This document shows positions 34,903 through 44,528 of a stretch of 64,000 nt of DNA, piece after piece. Position 1 is the stretch's first letter. The number at the start of each line of letters is the position of its first letter. The position numbers and the translations under genes are program-made. The stretch lies in the NCBI RefSeq assembly GCF_018080005.1, contig NZ_CP073015.1, positions 1,116,001 to 1,180,000 of the forward strand, given 5' to 3'. Under the pieces are notes generated by a model that worked only from the letters and a program-made list of their open reading frames with translations, had not been told where the DNA came from and ran no database searches. This DNA comes from Flavobacterium sp. CS20 (GTDB taxonomy: Bacteria > Bacteroidota > Bacteroidia > Flavobacteriales > Flavobacteriaceae).

Positions 34903-36102
34903 ATGAATTATCTTGTAGAAGAACCAGTCGTAACATACAATCAAATTAATTTAAGTTTCACAAACTATACAAAAGCACGGAAACTTGAACCACTTGTAAA
35001 ATGGGCTGGTGGAAAGGAACAAGAATTAAAATATATTATTCCAAATCTTCCAGATTATTTTGAAAATTACTACGAACCCTTTGTTGGTGGCGGTTCAGTT
35101 TATACCGCAATTCAAGCCCAAAAATATTTTATAAATGATAAATCACACGAGTTAATTGATTTATATAAAATCATAATTTCTGAAGAGCGAGAAATTTTTT
35201 TTAAAGCAATTGACGAAATTATCCACAACTGGGAAGTTTTAGGTGATATTTCAAAGAAAAATCAAAAGTTCTTTGTGAAAATATATAAGGATTTTGCCAG
35301 TGACAAAATAACGAAAGATATATTATCAAATAAAATCTATGAATTCATATTAAAAAATTCTAAGGAATTTAATGGTCTTTTTTCTTCATTTTTCAATTTT
35401 AATATTGAGAATTTTCTCAAAGAAGTCAAGAAAAATTTAGTCCGAAAAACATCAAGAATGAAAGTTCTTGAAAAACAAAAAGGGAAATTACCCGATAAAG
35501 ACATTTTAGATAACATAGAAACGGCATTAAAAAGTGCATTTTATATGCATTTTAGACATATTTATAATTTCCATAAAAAATACGAATTAAATAAAGCTTT
35601 TTATAGTGCAATATTTCTCTTTATTAGAAATTACGCATATTCTGGAATGTTTCGATACAATTCAAAAGGTGAATTTAATGTTCCTTATGGCGGAATAGCA
35701 TACAATAATAAAAATTTCAGAAAAAAAATTGAATATTTAAAATCTGAACCCCTACAAAAATTATTAACAAAAACAAAAATTGTTAATGATGATTTTGAAG
35801 ATTTCTTTAGATACAATAATCCATCAAAAAGAGATTTTGTTTTCTTAGATCCTCCTTACGATACAGAATTTAGCACATATGCTCAAAACGATTTTGTTAA
35901 AACTGACCAAGAAAGACTTGCAAATTATTTAATAAATGATTGTAAAGCAAAGTGGATGATGATAATTAAAAATACTGATTTTATTTTAAATTTATATACT
36001 CATCCCAAAGTAAATGTTTTAACTTTTGACAAAAAATATTTAGTTAGCTTTATGAACCGGAATAATAAAAATACTGAACATCTTTTAATAACCAATTATT
36101 AA
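34903..36102 (+). CDS. DNA adenine methylase (Dam / MT-A70-unrelated D12 class)
   Basis: The 399-residue protein has the D12-class N6-adenine methylase motifs: LVKWAGGKEQ at the N-terminus, PFVGGGSVYTAI (SAM binding), and VFLDPPYDTEF (catalytic DPPY). Compared with typical Dam enzymes (about 270 residues) it is long, with an inserted lysine-rich helical region in the middle (roughly 100-200). It starts at the ATG giving MNYLVEEPVV; a GTG 33 bp upstream is possible. Its stop overlaps the next start (TAATG). It is more AT-rich than its core neighbours, in line with acquisition. The target site is unknown; the family often methylates GATC. Confidence 0.88.
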   Translation: MNYLVEEPVVTYNQINLSFTNYTKARKLEPLVKWAGGKEQELKYIIPNLPDYFENYYEPFVGGGSVYTAIQAQKYFINDKSHELIDLYKIIISEEREIFFKAIDEIIHNWEVLGDISKKNQKFFVKIYKDFASDKITKDILSNKIYEFILKNSKEFNGLFSSFFNFNIENFLKEVKKNLVRKTSRMKVLEKQKGKLPDKDILDNIETALKSAFYMHFRHIYNFHKKYELNKAFYSAIFLFIRNYAYSGMFRYNSKGEFNVPYGGIAYNNKNFRKKIEYLKSEPLQKLLTKTKIVNDDFEDFFRYNNPSKRDFVFLDPPYDTEFSTYAQNDFVKTDQERLANYLINDCKAKWMMIIKNTDFILNLYTHPKVNVLTFDKKYLVSFMNRNNKNTEHLLITNY

Positions 36103-36881
36103 TGGCAAGAAGAATTACCGAAACAGAATTAATATTACCATCATTATATTTGATGAAACTAAATAATGGTCAAATAACGACATCAGAATTAATCGAGAAA
36201 CTTCGCTTAATAATGAAACCAAGTGGTGCAGATTTAGAAATTCTTTCAGGTAGAAACGATGACAAATTTTCTCAAAAGGTTAGAAATTTAAAAGCCCACG
36301 GAACCTTTGAAAGAATGGGATATGCAAAATATAAAGGTAAGGCTCGCAGTGGTTATGTAGAAATAACTAATGAAGGGAAAAAACATTTGAAACGAAATCA
36401 AAAGATTTTAAATTATCTTTTAGTAAATGATTTTGAATATTCTGACCTAACAGAAAACTTAAAGGAAATAGAAAAAAATGAAGACAAAAAAGAAATAGAA
36501 ACTTTTGACGAAAATATTATTATTCAAGAAGGTCTAAAAAAAGTAAGAGAAGTAAAGGTTTACGAAAGATCTTCGACGTTAAGAGATTTTGCGATTAAGC
36601 ATTTTACTGTAAAAAATCATATTTCCTGTAAATGTTGTTCTTTCGACTTTGAAGATTTTTACGGTTCTGAAATTGGAAAAGGTTTTATTGAAATACATCA
36701 TACAAAACCAATTTTCCAGTATGAAGATGATGATTTAGAAAACACTTTGGAAAATGCACTTGAAAATTTAGCACCAGTTTGTTCAAATTGTCATCGTATG
36801 ATACATAGGAACTGGTCGAAACCACTCGAAATACAATATTTAATAGGACAAATAGAACAAAACGGAACATTTACGCGATAA
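36102..36881 (+). CDS. HNH restriction endonuclease with N-terminal winged-helix domain
   Basis: The 259-residue protein has an N-terminal winged-helix-like domain (about 1-100; KVRNLKAHGTFERMGYAKY) and a C-terminal HNH nuclease: zinc cysteines in CKCCSFDF, the catalytic EIHHTKP, and CSNCHRMIHR. It overlaps the methylase gene by one base, making this a compact type II restriction-modification pair; the nuclease should cut the site the methylase protects. Homology to McrA-like HNH domains is visible, but the neighbouring methylase favours a methylation-sensitive enzyme. Confidence 0.87.
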   Translation: MARRITETELILPSLYLMKLNNGQITTSELIEKLRLIMKPSGADLEILSGRNDDKFSQKVRNLKAHGTFERMGYAKYKGKARSGYVEITNEGKKHLKRNQKILNYLLVNDFEYSDLTENLKEIEKNEDKKEIETFDENIIIQEGLKKVREVKVYERSSTLRDFAIKHFTVKNHISCKCCSFDFEDFYGSEIGKGFIEIHHTKPIFQYEDDDLENTLENALENLAPVCSNCHRMIHRNWSKPLEIQYLIGQIEQNGTFTR

Positions 36882-36885
36882 AGCT

Positions 36886-37072
36886 CAGTGCCTAACACGA
36901 GGTCATAAGTAATGTGGGTTTTGAGCAAAATCAAAAATTAAGGCGTGTTATTTCGCGAGCAATTTATATTGTTTATAATATGAAAAACAAAAATAGCTCG
37001 CTTGAGTTTGTACTGAATTGAAAAGTAAAAGCTTTGTTTTCTCGCACTACTCATAACCCAAACGGAAATTCG
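36886..37072. repeat. Palindromic attC-like element 3, after the Dam/HNH genes
   Basis: GGTCATAAGTAATGTG (36901-36916) and CGCACTACTCATAACC (37043-37058) pair over 16 positions, four of them by G-T. The left core is GTGCCTAAC (36888-36896), the counterpart of GTTGGGCAC at 34825. The layout (core AAC, short spacer, TATGA/CATAA arm, GTGGG) resembles elements 1 and 2, but the loop is longer (126 nt) and no clear right-hand GTT core is seen. Confidence 0.5.
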
Positions 37073-37079
37073 TACTGAA

Positions 37080-37093
37080 TGTTTCGGGGTTAA
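37080..37093. repeat. Right copy of the 14-bp direct repeat flanking the Dam/HNH island
   Basis: TGTTTCGGGGTTAA, identical to 34763-34776. It could be a target duplication, a recombination site or a dispersed repeat used for homologous exchange. Confidence 0.65.
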
Positions 37094-37114
37094 TACCAAT
37101 TATAGAAAACAAAA

Positions 37115-37140
37115 AAAGCCGTTAACAAAGTAACGGCTTT
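37115..37140 (-). terminator. Rho-independent terminator of the rpmB-rpmG-DUF4295 operon
   Basis: AAAGCCGTTA (37115-37124) and TAACGGCTTT (37131-37140) form a perfect 10-bp stem with a 6-nt loop. Read on the minus strand the stem is followed by a T-run (TTTTTTT), 20 bp after the DUF4295 gene. Confidence 0.88.
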
Positions 37141-37160
37141 AGAAAATATGTAAGAGTTTT

Positions 37161-37310
37161 TTATTTTTTTAAAAAATCATTGACATCCTCGGGTGCCATA
37201 ATTTGTTCTACAAAAGTATAAGCACCAGTCTTTTCAGACTTTACCATTTTTACTGCTTTTGTAAGTCTCTTGCTTCCAGTTTGAATACTTGCTACTGATT
37301 TCTTAGCCAT
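37161..37310 (-). CDS. DUF4295 small basic protein
   Basis: A 49-residue frame reads MAKKSVASIQTGSKRLTKAV and ends APEDVNDFLKK. It is the small DUF4295 protein that follows rpmB and rpmG in nearly all Bacteroidota. Its size, basic composition and place suggest a ribosome-associated protein, but the function is unknown. It starts seven bases after rpmG and is followed by the operon terminator. Confidence 0.9.
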   Translation of the reverse strand: MAKKSVASIQTGSKRLTKAVKMVKSEKTGAYTFVEQIMAPEDVNDFLKK

Positions 37311-37317
37311 AACTTAT

Positions 37318-37500
37318 TTATTTAATTTCTTTGTGAACGGTCATTTTTCTCAAGATAGGATTGTATTTTTTTAATTCAATTCTATCAGGTGTATTACGCT
37401 TGTTCTTAGTTGTAATATATCTTGACGTTCCAGGTTTTCCTGAATTTTTATGTTCGGTGCATTCTAAAATGACTTGAACTCTATTGCCTCTTTTTGCCAT
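37318..37500 (-). CDS. rpmG: 50S ribosomal protein L33
   Basis: The 60-residue protein ([42 protein letters not shown]) is L33 of the zinc-independent type with one cysteine remaining. It binds near the E site of the large subunit. It is in the middle of the rpmB-rpmG-DUF4295 operon. Confidence 0.96.
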   Translation of the reverse strand: MAKRGNRVQVILECTEHKNSGKPGTSRYITTKNKRNTPDRIELKKYNPILRKMTVHKEIK

Positions 37501-37511
37501 CGTTCTTTAGT

Positions 37512-37751
37512 TTATTTTTTTAAAAATCCTTTTTGTCTTGCTTCTTTTAAAACCGCAGAGATTCCTTTTTTATTGATATTTTTCAAAGCTGATGTAGATA
37601 CTTTTAAAGTGATCCATTTATCTTCTTCAGGAATATAAAAACGCTTTTTAATGAGATTTACATTAAATTTACGCTTTCTTCTATTTAAAGCATGAGACAC
37701 ATGATTTCCTGTCATTGCTCTCTTACCGGTAAGCTCACAAACTCTAGACAT
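37512..37751 (-). CDS. rpmB: 50S ribosomal protein L28
   Basis: The 79-residue protein begins MSRVCELTGKRAMTGNHVSHA and contains RRKRKFNVNLIKKRF and WITLKVSTSALKNINKKG, diagnostic of L28. It is the first gene of the operon, with a promoter at 37778-37808 on the minus strand, and is divergent from queA. Confidence 0.96.
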   Translation of the reverse strand: MSRVCELTGKRAMTGNHVSHALNRRKRKFNVNLIKKRFYIPEEDKWITLKVSTSALKNINKKGISAVLKEARQKGFLKK

Positions 37752-37777
37752 GATTTTCTTATTTTTTAAAACGGTTG

Positions 37778-37808
37778 CAAAATTAAGACCTTTTAAAACA
37801 ATTTACAA
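37778..37808 (-). promoter_or_regulatory. Promoter of rpmB-rpmG-DUF4295
   Basis: On the minus strand: TTG (37808-37806), 20 nt, TAATTTTG (37785-37778); consensus spacing and elements, 27 bp before the rpmB start. Confidence 0.75.
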
Positions 37809-37869
37809 ACCTTTTGAAATATATTTTATGCTTTTTTACACAATTTCTTAAAATTAAAAGCTAAAACAC

Positions 37870-37901
37870 TTGACAACGGTATAGCGATAAGGTTATATTT
37901 G
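37870..37901 (+). promoter_or_regulatory. Promoter of queA
   Basis: TTG (37870-37872), 21 nt, TATATTTG (37894-37901), 24 bp before the queA start. Consensus Bacteroidota promoter. Confidence 0.8.
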
Positions 37902-37924
37902 CAACTTTTAAAAACCACTTCGCT

Positions 37925-38980
37925 ATGGGTATGAAATTATCTCAATTTGACTTTGAACTTCCTAAAGAACTTTTGGCTGAACATCCTGCTGATCACAGAG
38001 ATGAATCACGATTAATGGTGGTTCACCGTGATACAGGAAAAATTGAACACAAAGTTTTTAAAGATCTTATCAACTATTTTGATGAAAAAGATGTGCTGAT
38101 TTTTAACAACACTAAAGTATTTCCTGCACGTTTGTTTGGAAACAAAGAAAAAACGGGTGCCAGAATTGAAGTTTTTCTTTTAAGAGAACTCAATCCTGAA
38201 ACGCGTCTTTGGGATGTTTTGGTTGACCCTGCTAGAAAAATAAGAATTGGTAATAAGCTATATTTTGGCGATGACGATAGTTTAGTTGCAGAAGTCATTG
38301 ACAATACCACATCGAGAGGTCGAACTTTGAGATTTTTATTTGACGGTTCGTATGAAGAATTTAGAAAAAAACTATACGAATTAGGTGAAACCCCAATTCC
38401 AAAATACATCAGTCGTCCAGTTGAACCTGAAGACGAAGAGCGTTACCAAACCATTTACGCCAAAGAAGAAGGTGCTGTGGTCGCTCCTACTGCTGGGCTT
38501 CACTTTTCTAAACACTTAATGAAGCGTTTAGAAATTAAAGGTATTGATTTTGCCGAAGTTACTTTACATATTGGATTAGGCACATTTAATCCTGTTGAAG
38601 TTGAAGATTTGTCCAAACATAAAATGGATAGCGAGCAGGTGAAAATTGATAAAAAAGCCACTAAAATTGTCAACAATGCCAAAGCAGAAAAACGCAGAAT
38701 ATGTGCTGTAGGTACAACGGTGATGAGAACCATAGAAAGTGCTGTCAATTCGGATAATACTTTAAATGATTTTGAAGGTTGGACCAACAAATATATATTC
38801 CCGCCATATGATTTTAGAATTGCCAACAGTATGATCACCAACTTTCACATGCCAAAATCTACATTATTGATGATGGTATCTGCATTTATGGGGCACGAAT
38901 TGATGGAAAAAGCCTACAAAGAAGCTATAAAAGAAAAATATAGATTTTACTCCTACGGAGATGCGATGTTGATATTGTAA
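37925..38980 (+). CDS. queA: tRNA preQ1(34) S-adenosylmethionine ribosyltransferase-isomerase
   Basis: The 351-residue enzyme transfers and rearranges the ribose of SAM onto preQ1 in tRNA, giving epoxyqueuosine. Family motifs: [88 protein letters not shown]. Full length; the start [10 protein letters not shown] lies directly behind a clear promoter. Confidence 0.96.
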   Translation: MGMKLSQFDFELPKELLAEHPADHRDESRLMVVHRDTGKIEHKVFKDLINYFDEKDVLIFNNTKVFPARLFGNKEKTGARIEVFLLRELNPETRLWDVLVDPARKIRIGNKLYFGDDDSLVAEVIDNTTSRGRTLRFLFDGSYEEFRKKLYELGETPIPKYISRPVEPEDEERYQTIYAKEEGAVVAPTAGLHFSKHLMKRLEIKGIDFAEVTLHIGLGTFNPVEVEDLSKHKMDSEQVKIDKKATKIVNNAKAEKRRICAVGTTVMRTIESAVNSDNTLNDFEGWTNKYIFPPYDFRIANSMITNFHMPKSTLLMMVSAFMGHELMEKAYKEAIKEKYRFYSYGDAMLIL

Positions 38981-39450
38981 GTAGAGTTGTTTATTGTATT
39001 TTTAACCCAATCACGATTTAGTTATTGTAATCATTTCACAATATTGAATGGCAATTTATGATTTTTTATAACACAATAACGTCATAAAGAAAACAGTTGA
39101 TTAAACTGAGGGTTTTAAAAATTTATCAATTATATTACAGATTTTAAATCTTAAATCTAAATCATAAAAGCACATTATAACCATATACTTTCTAATAGTA
39201 TTTGTGATTTACTTACAAGATACACAAAAAAAATCTCAAGATTTTGATTAAAAAACATGGGCAAAAAATTGAAACTTTTGACAGTTGATTTTTCTGCAAC
39301 ATTATTATATCACTTCAAAATATCAAGCATCTAAAGTAATACGTTAAAATTTTTAATTACAGAACGTAAAGATATAACCTATGTAACGACATAGATTAAA
39401 AATTGCAACTTCGGTTAAAGTTTTGACCTTTAAAATCAAAAGATTATTTA
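38981..39450. other. Non-coding stretch between queA and the dinB-like gene
   Basis: About 470 bp of very AT-rich sequence. I see only short open frames with no family resemblance, no terminator with a convincing T-run and no repeat shared with the rest of the window. Confidence 0.4.
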
Positions 39451-39458
39451 TATTTTTG
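39451..39458 (+). promoter_or_regulatory. -7 promoter element before the dinB-like gene
   Basis: TATTTTTG (TAnnTTTG) lies 18 bp before the ATG at 39477; no convincing -33 TTG at the usual distance. Confidence 0.45.
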
Positions 39459-39476
39459 TTAAAAGATAATTAAATT

Positions 39477-39979
39477 ATGATATCACACTGTAAAAACAAT
39501 TTACTTCAAATTAAAAATTTAACCATTAAAATAGATAAAGAAAATTACAAAAAACCCTGTGCTGTTTTATTTCAATCAACAATTGGGCAGACATCAGACA
39601 TGCTTTGGAGTTTTACTTGTGTTTATTGGAAGGACTTGATAGCCATATTGTAAATTATGATGAACGCAAACGTCAATACACTATTGAGAACTGTCCAAAT
39701 ATGGTCGCAGAAGTTATAGAAACTATCATATCAAAACTTAATACCATTAATCAAAATCAATTTTTAGAAATTAAAGCCAACTACACATCCGATTATGATG
39801 TTGAAATCTGTATGAAATCATCTTTGTATAGAGAATTAGGTGTTTGTCTTGAACACAAGATTCATCATCAAGCCATAGTAAAATCTGGTTTAAAAGAATT
39901 AGATTGCTTAAACTTAGTGAACCATAATTTTGGAGTTGCTCCATCAACTATAAGAAACCAAAAAAAATGTGCACAGTAA
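39477..39979 (+). pseudogene. DinB-family protein, frameshifted
   Basis: From the ATG at 39477 the frame reads MISHCKNNLLQIKNLTI and ends in STIGQ at about 39592. The next expected residues, HIRHALEFYLCLLEGL, appear in the neighbouring phase and continue to 39979 (CLEHKIHHQAIVKSGLKEL, NFGVAPSTIRNQKKCAQ). A single lost base near 39592-39594 (CAG-ACATC in place of CAG-CACATC) explains the break. The metal-binding histidines of the DinB/YfiT fold are in IGQHIRH and LEHKIHH. The function is unknown; the family includes thiol-dependent metalloenzymes. It overlaps the NRDE gene by 13 bases. Confidence 0.8.
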
Positions 39980-40695
39980 GCTACATCACTCATAACCAAG
40001 GTTTTAATTTAACATCAAATCGAGATGAATTAGTCTCTAGACCTACTAAACCACCAAAGATATATGAGGAGTTTAATCAACAACTGGTTTACCCTAAGGA
40101 TGAATTGGCGGGCGGAACTTGGATAGCAATTTCAAACCAGAATATTACTGTTTGTTTGCTCAATGGTGCTTTTAAAAAACACAAAAGAAAACCACCTTAT
40201 GCCAGAAGCCGTGGTCAAGTGTTAAAGCAACGGTTTGATTATCAAACAAATCGCGATTTTGTTGACAACCTAAACTTAAAAAATATTGAACCTTTCACGC
40301 TTTTGCTTATCGATCATAAAGACAAGATTGATTTTGCAGAATTGGTTTGGGATGGCACTCAAAAACACTATAAATCAATAGACCCGTCAAAAAATCACAT
40401 TTGGGCATCTGCTACTCTTTATAGCGAAGACCAAAGACAAAGCCGAAAAAAGTGGTTTCAACACTTTTTAAATCAACATCACAATATCACACCAAATGAT
40501 ATCCTAAATTTTCACACAGGAAGCTATACAGATGATAAAAAAAATGATATGCTGATGCAAAGAAATAAAATGTTGAAAACTATAAGTGTTTCTCAAATCA
40601 ATGTTTTTTTAGATAAAGCATCATTTGTTTACAAAGATTTAGAACAAAATAAAACTCACCATCAAAACCTTGATTTGTTATGCAAAACAGTTTAG
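39967..40695 (+). CDS. NRDE (TANGO2-like) family protein
   Basis: The 242-residue protein begins MCTVSYITHNQGFNLTSNRDELVSR, with the N-terminal cysteine and the SNRDE motif (residues 17-21) that define the TANGO2/NRDE family. It has AGGTWIAISNQNITVCLLNGAF, also typical, and no membrane segment or signal. The family fold is Ntn-hydrolase-like, and its eukaryotic member is linked to lipid and haem handling; the bacterial role is unclear. Overlaps both neighbours, so translation is coupled. Confidence 0.88.
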   Translation: MCTVSYITHNQGFNLTSNRDELVSRPTKPPKIYEEFNQQLVYPKDELAGGTWIAISNQNITVCLLNGAFKKHKRKPPYARSRGQVLKQRFDYQTNRDFVDNLNLKNIEPFTLLLIDHKDKIDFAELVWDGTQKHYKSIDPSKNHIWASATLYSEDQRQSRKKWFQHFLNQHHNITPNDILNFHTGSYTDDKKNDMLMQRNKMLKTISVSQINVFLDKASFVYKDLEQNKTHHQNLDLLCKTV

Positions 40696-41631
40696 CCATA
40701 GCATTGGCTTGGCCAGAAACACGATGTAAACAAACTGGAGCATGGTATGATAGACCTGCTGAGTTTTTGAGTATTAGCAAAAATAACTACTACAAAGTTG
40801 GTCATTCAGCTATTGTATTAATTAATCCTAAAAATAAAAAATGTTTATATTTTGATTTTGGAAGATATCACACACCATTAGGCTATGGCAGAGTGAGAGA
40901 TGAGCAAACTGATTTTGATTTAAAAATAGAAACATTAGCTGAAATGAGCGATAATTTGATTTTGTCTAATTACCAAAATATCATAGATGAGATTCAACAA
41001 AATCCTTCTTCTCATGGAGATGGTCAGCTTTATGCAGATTAACTAAAATCAATTTTGAAAATGCTTATTCCAAAGCCAAACAAATGCAAAATTGTGGAAT
41101 TATCAATTATGGTCCTTTTGTAATAAACGGAACAAATTGCTCTAGGTTTGTCAGAAGTGTGTTGTTAAGTGCAGAAATATCATTATTGCTACAATTTAAA
41201 ATTCGCTTCACCAGAACATTAAGCCCAACTCCAATAGGAGTTGTAAATAATCTAAACCAACAACGTAAAGCAAATTTCAGAAAAAGATATTTTAGTGTTG
41301 AAAAAAGCGTGAAAGAATGCGAAATTATAACTTCATAAATAAAACTTTACCAGAACCACAACGCCCTGATTTTTTATCTATTCATGCTCAATGGTTGGCT
41401 GGAGAAGGTGCAGGTTCATGGTTTTTGTTAGAAAAAACAAGTGATAATACAATCTATGAAGTTACACGCTTTAGTCCAAAAGGAAAAATAGAATGCGAAG
41501 GTTTTTTTAGATTAGAAAATAAGACTAAAGCTTTAAACATAACTAAACCATATCAATTTGTTCATTTAAGTCACTGTGCAATAGTTCATATCAAACAAGA
41601 TAAAAATATCTTTAAACTGGTAAGGATTTAA
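40680..41631 (+). pseudogene. DUF6695-like protein broken by two frameshifts
   Basis: Three successive frames make one protein of about 315 residues. The first (40680-41042; LAIALAWPETRCKQTGAWYD, KVGHSAIVLI, PLGYGRVRDE) stops after GDGQLYAD. The second continues in the next phase with LTKINFENAYSKAKQ and has NGTNCSRFVRSVLL. The third (from about 41317) carries LPEPQRPDFL and AQWLAGEGAGSWFLLE. The first break is a lost T in GATT(T)AACT near 41040, a short homopolymer. The second lies near 41310-41325. From memory the order of these segments matches the flavobacterial DUF6695 family. It overlaps the NRDE gene by 16 bases. Confidence 0.7.
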
Positions 41632-41654
41632 TTACTTAGTTTATTAAAAAACAT

Positions 41655-42272
41655 TTAAATTTCAATAGACCCTTTTCCTTCTCTAATCAGTATTGGTTCA
41701 TCTGTTGTTAAATCTATAACAGTAGAAGCAATATTATCTCCATATCCACCATCTACCACAATATCGACCAGTTTATCCCATTTTTCTAAGATTAAACTTG
41801 GGTCTGTAGTATATTCAATAACTTCATCATCGTCTTTGATAGATGTTGAAATAATGGGGTTGCCAAGTGTTTCAACTATACTTAATGTAATTCTGTTATC
41901 TGGTATTCTTATGCCAACGGTCTTTTTATTCTTAAAAAATTTAGGGAGATTATTGTTTCCTGGTAAGATAAAAGTATATGGTCCCGGTAAATTTCTTTTT
42001 AAAATTTTGAAAGTATTAGAATCTATTTGAGCTACATACTCAGAAAGATTGCTTAAGCTTTCGCAAACAAAAGATAGATTAGCCTTTTCAAGTTTTATAT
42101 TTTTGATTTGTGCGATTTTTTGGAGTGCTTTTTTACTTTTGATACTACATCCTAAACCGTAAACTGTATCTGTTGGATAAATTATTAAACCATCGTTTTT
42201 TAAAACCTCTACTATTTCTCTTAGATGTTTTTCTGATGGATTTTCTTCATATATTTTTATAAGTTTAGCCAT
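41655..42272 (-). CDS. L-threonylcarbamoyladenylate synthase (Sua5/YciO/YrdC)
   Basis: The 205-residue protein has the YrdC fold with the signature GLIIYPTDTVYGLGCSIKSKKA, NLPGPYTFILPG and VGIRIPDN. It makes threonylcarbamoyl-AMP for the t6A37 modification of tRNAs, or is the YciO paralogue. The motif near KIAQIKNIK differs from the KGR-type binding loop of classical YrdC, so YciO-like assignment is possible. It lies six bases after the 7TM-HD gene. Confidence 0.85.
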   Translation of the reverse strand: MAKLIKIYEENPSEKHLREIVEVLKNDGLIIYPTDTVYGLGCSIKSKKALQKIAQIKNIKLEKANLSFVCESLSNLSEYVAQIDSNTFKILKRNLPGPYTFILPGNNNLPKFFKNKKTVGIRIPDNRITLSIVETLGNPIISTSIKDDDEVIEYTTDPSLILEKWDKLVDIVVDGGYGDNIASTVIDLTTDEPILIREGKGSIEI

Positions 42273-42278
42273 TGTTTT

Positions 42279-44333
42279 TTATTCTGGATATTCCACTCTT
42301 AGGTGATATATGTTTTTTAATTTTATTTTAAGTATTTTCTTAACTTGTTCAATTTCTTTAAACGTAATATTAGCGTTTAAAAATTGTTTTTCATTAACTT
42401 GATAGTCAATTATTTTTTCAACAAAATTATTAATTATTTTGGTATTGGGTTCTTTAAGGCTTCTACTGGTCGCTTCAACACTATCACACATCATCAAAAT
42501 AGCTGTTTCTTTATTAAATGGTTTAGGTCCTGGATATCTAAATTCTGAATCATCTTCTACTGTTTCATCACTGATTGCTTCTTGTTTTTTAAAAAAATAA
42601 TACACCAATGTTGTGCCGTGATGTGTTCTAATAAAATCAATAATCCTATCAGGTAATTTGTGTTTTTTGGCAATTTCTATTCCAAAAGCTCTGTGGTTAA
42701 TGATAATTGATGCACTTTCTTTAGGGTCTAAATCATCATGGGCAGATACCGAAGTTTTTTGGTTTTCGCTAAAATATGTGGGCTGTTTCATTTTGCCTAT
42801 ATCGTGATACAAAGCTCCAACTCTTACCAGTAGTGCATTTGCTCCGATCTCGTTTGCTGAAGCTTCTGCTAAATTTGCAACATTTAAAGAATGATGAAAA
42901 GTTCCTGGTGCATGTTCTGCAAGTTGCTTTAGCAGTTTAGAATTTGTATCTGATAACTCTAATAGAGATAAATCAGAAATTAATCCAAACACCTTTTCGT
43001 ATGAATAAATCAAGGGTTGAACAAATAGTAAACCTACGCCAGCGAGTAAAAACCACATAAAGGTATTTACTTCAATTTCATAAATGTCGCCTTCTTGAAT
43101 TAAATTAAAGACCAGATACGAAAATAAATACACTAAAGTGATTTGAAAAACCGAGATAAATAGATTGGCTCTCTTGTATAGTTCTGATACGGTTAGTATA
43201 GTCACAATTCCAGCTATAATCTGCAAAAACATATATTCAAAACTATTAGGGACAATAAAACCGAGTATTAAAACAGTAATCACATGAGTAAACAAACCTA
43301 ATCTCGCATCAAAAAACACTTTTAATGTCAAGGGTAAAATACAAATTGGAACTATATAAATAAAATCTCTATTAAAGTGCAATACTACTAACGATAAGCC
43401 TATGACAAATAGAATATTAAAAAATATAAAAGTTACTTTATTGTTATCTTCATAAATATCTTTGTGATACTTGTTTATGAACAGTAATAACATGAGTAAA
43501 GCTAAAGAAACGAGTAATACATATCCAACAATCACCGTGTTATATGAAGAATGATCCCAATCTTGACTTTCATATTCAGCTTTTAGAGAAACTAATTTTT
43601 GATATCTATCACTATCAACTATTTCGCCTCTACTTATAATTTTACTGCCTTTTTTAACGGTTCCTCTTGTTTCAGAGATATCATTTAAACTTCGATTTAA
43701 ACTTTTTTCTGTAAGTTCTTCATTAAAAAACACATTGACTTCAATATGTTTAAAGAAAATAGATGTAATTTCATTTTTGTATATTTCAAATGGCGTTCCG
43801 TTTATTTTTTTATGGATTAAGGTTTTGAGTTCGTCTTGTTTTACTATAGCTGAAAGTAAAACTTCTTGAACTTCTGCATTTTTTTTTAAGAAGACTACTT
43901 TATCTTCCGGATAGCGATTTTCATCTATTCTCAATCCATATTTATAGATATCTTCAAATGTTGAGACAATTAATTCTTTTAATTTTTGTTTTGATATTTT
44001 AAATATAGTATCGGTGTTGAATTTCTGTTCAATTTCAGATAAAAAATCATTTTTAACTTGATTATAAATATTGACATCGTAATTGTAGTAAGGTGTGTGG
44101 TTTTTGATTATACTCTCCCGCTCTGCTTTTAATTCGTCTGCGGACTTTAGTATGGAATAATCGAAAGGAGCGTAAAGATTTTCATAAAGCTAGGGCGTGT
44201 TTTTATCAATGTCATATTTAAATTTATAGCCTTTTGGAAAAAAATATACAATTAGAAATACCGTTATAAGAACTAAAAATATCTTATATATATTGGCTTG
44301 ATTACTGTATAAAAATTGCAATATTTTTTTCAA
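42279..44333 (-). pseudogene. 7TM-HD family c-di-AMP phosphodiesterase-like protein, with in-frame TAG
   Basis: The frame from a TTG at 44331-44333 (MKKILQFLYSNQANIYKIFL, first membrane helix) reads through a TAG at 44190-44192 (codon 48) without change of phase. It continues LYENLYAPFDYSILKS into the extracellular domain, seven membrane helices (about residues 270-450 of the full protein) and a cytoplasmic HD domain (HHSLNVANLAEASANEIG, LYHDIGKMKQP, INHRAFG). Homologues have PWLYENLYAPFD-like sequence here, so TGG to TAG is the likely change. The 551-residue downstream frame has no good start. PgpH-type homologues hydrolyse c-di-AMP. Full length about 684 residues. Confidence 0.85.
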
Positions 44334-44470
44334 AATCTAACTTTTAAGCTAAAATAAGGGTTTTTTAAATAATACTATAATTTAAAAGTAAGAATCAAAT
44401 TAAAACTAAACTGTTTTTAACTGATTTATTTTAAAGCGAATTATAGAGTGGAATCTAATCAATAATTATA

Positions 44471-44505
44471 AAAAAAATCCGCTACTGATTATAGCAACGG
44501 ATTTT
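44471..44505 (-). terminator. Rho-independent terminator after mdh
   Basis: AAAATCCG (44474-44481) pairs with CGGATTTT (44498-44505), and inner bases extend the stem (GCTA/TAGC-like). On the minus strand the stem is followed by TTTTTTT, 24 bp after the mdh stop. Confidence 0.75.
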
Positions 44506-44528
44506 AAAATTTAAAATGCATTTATAGT

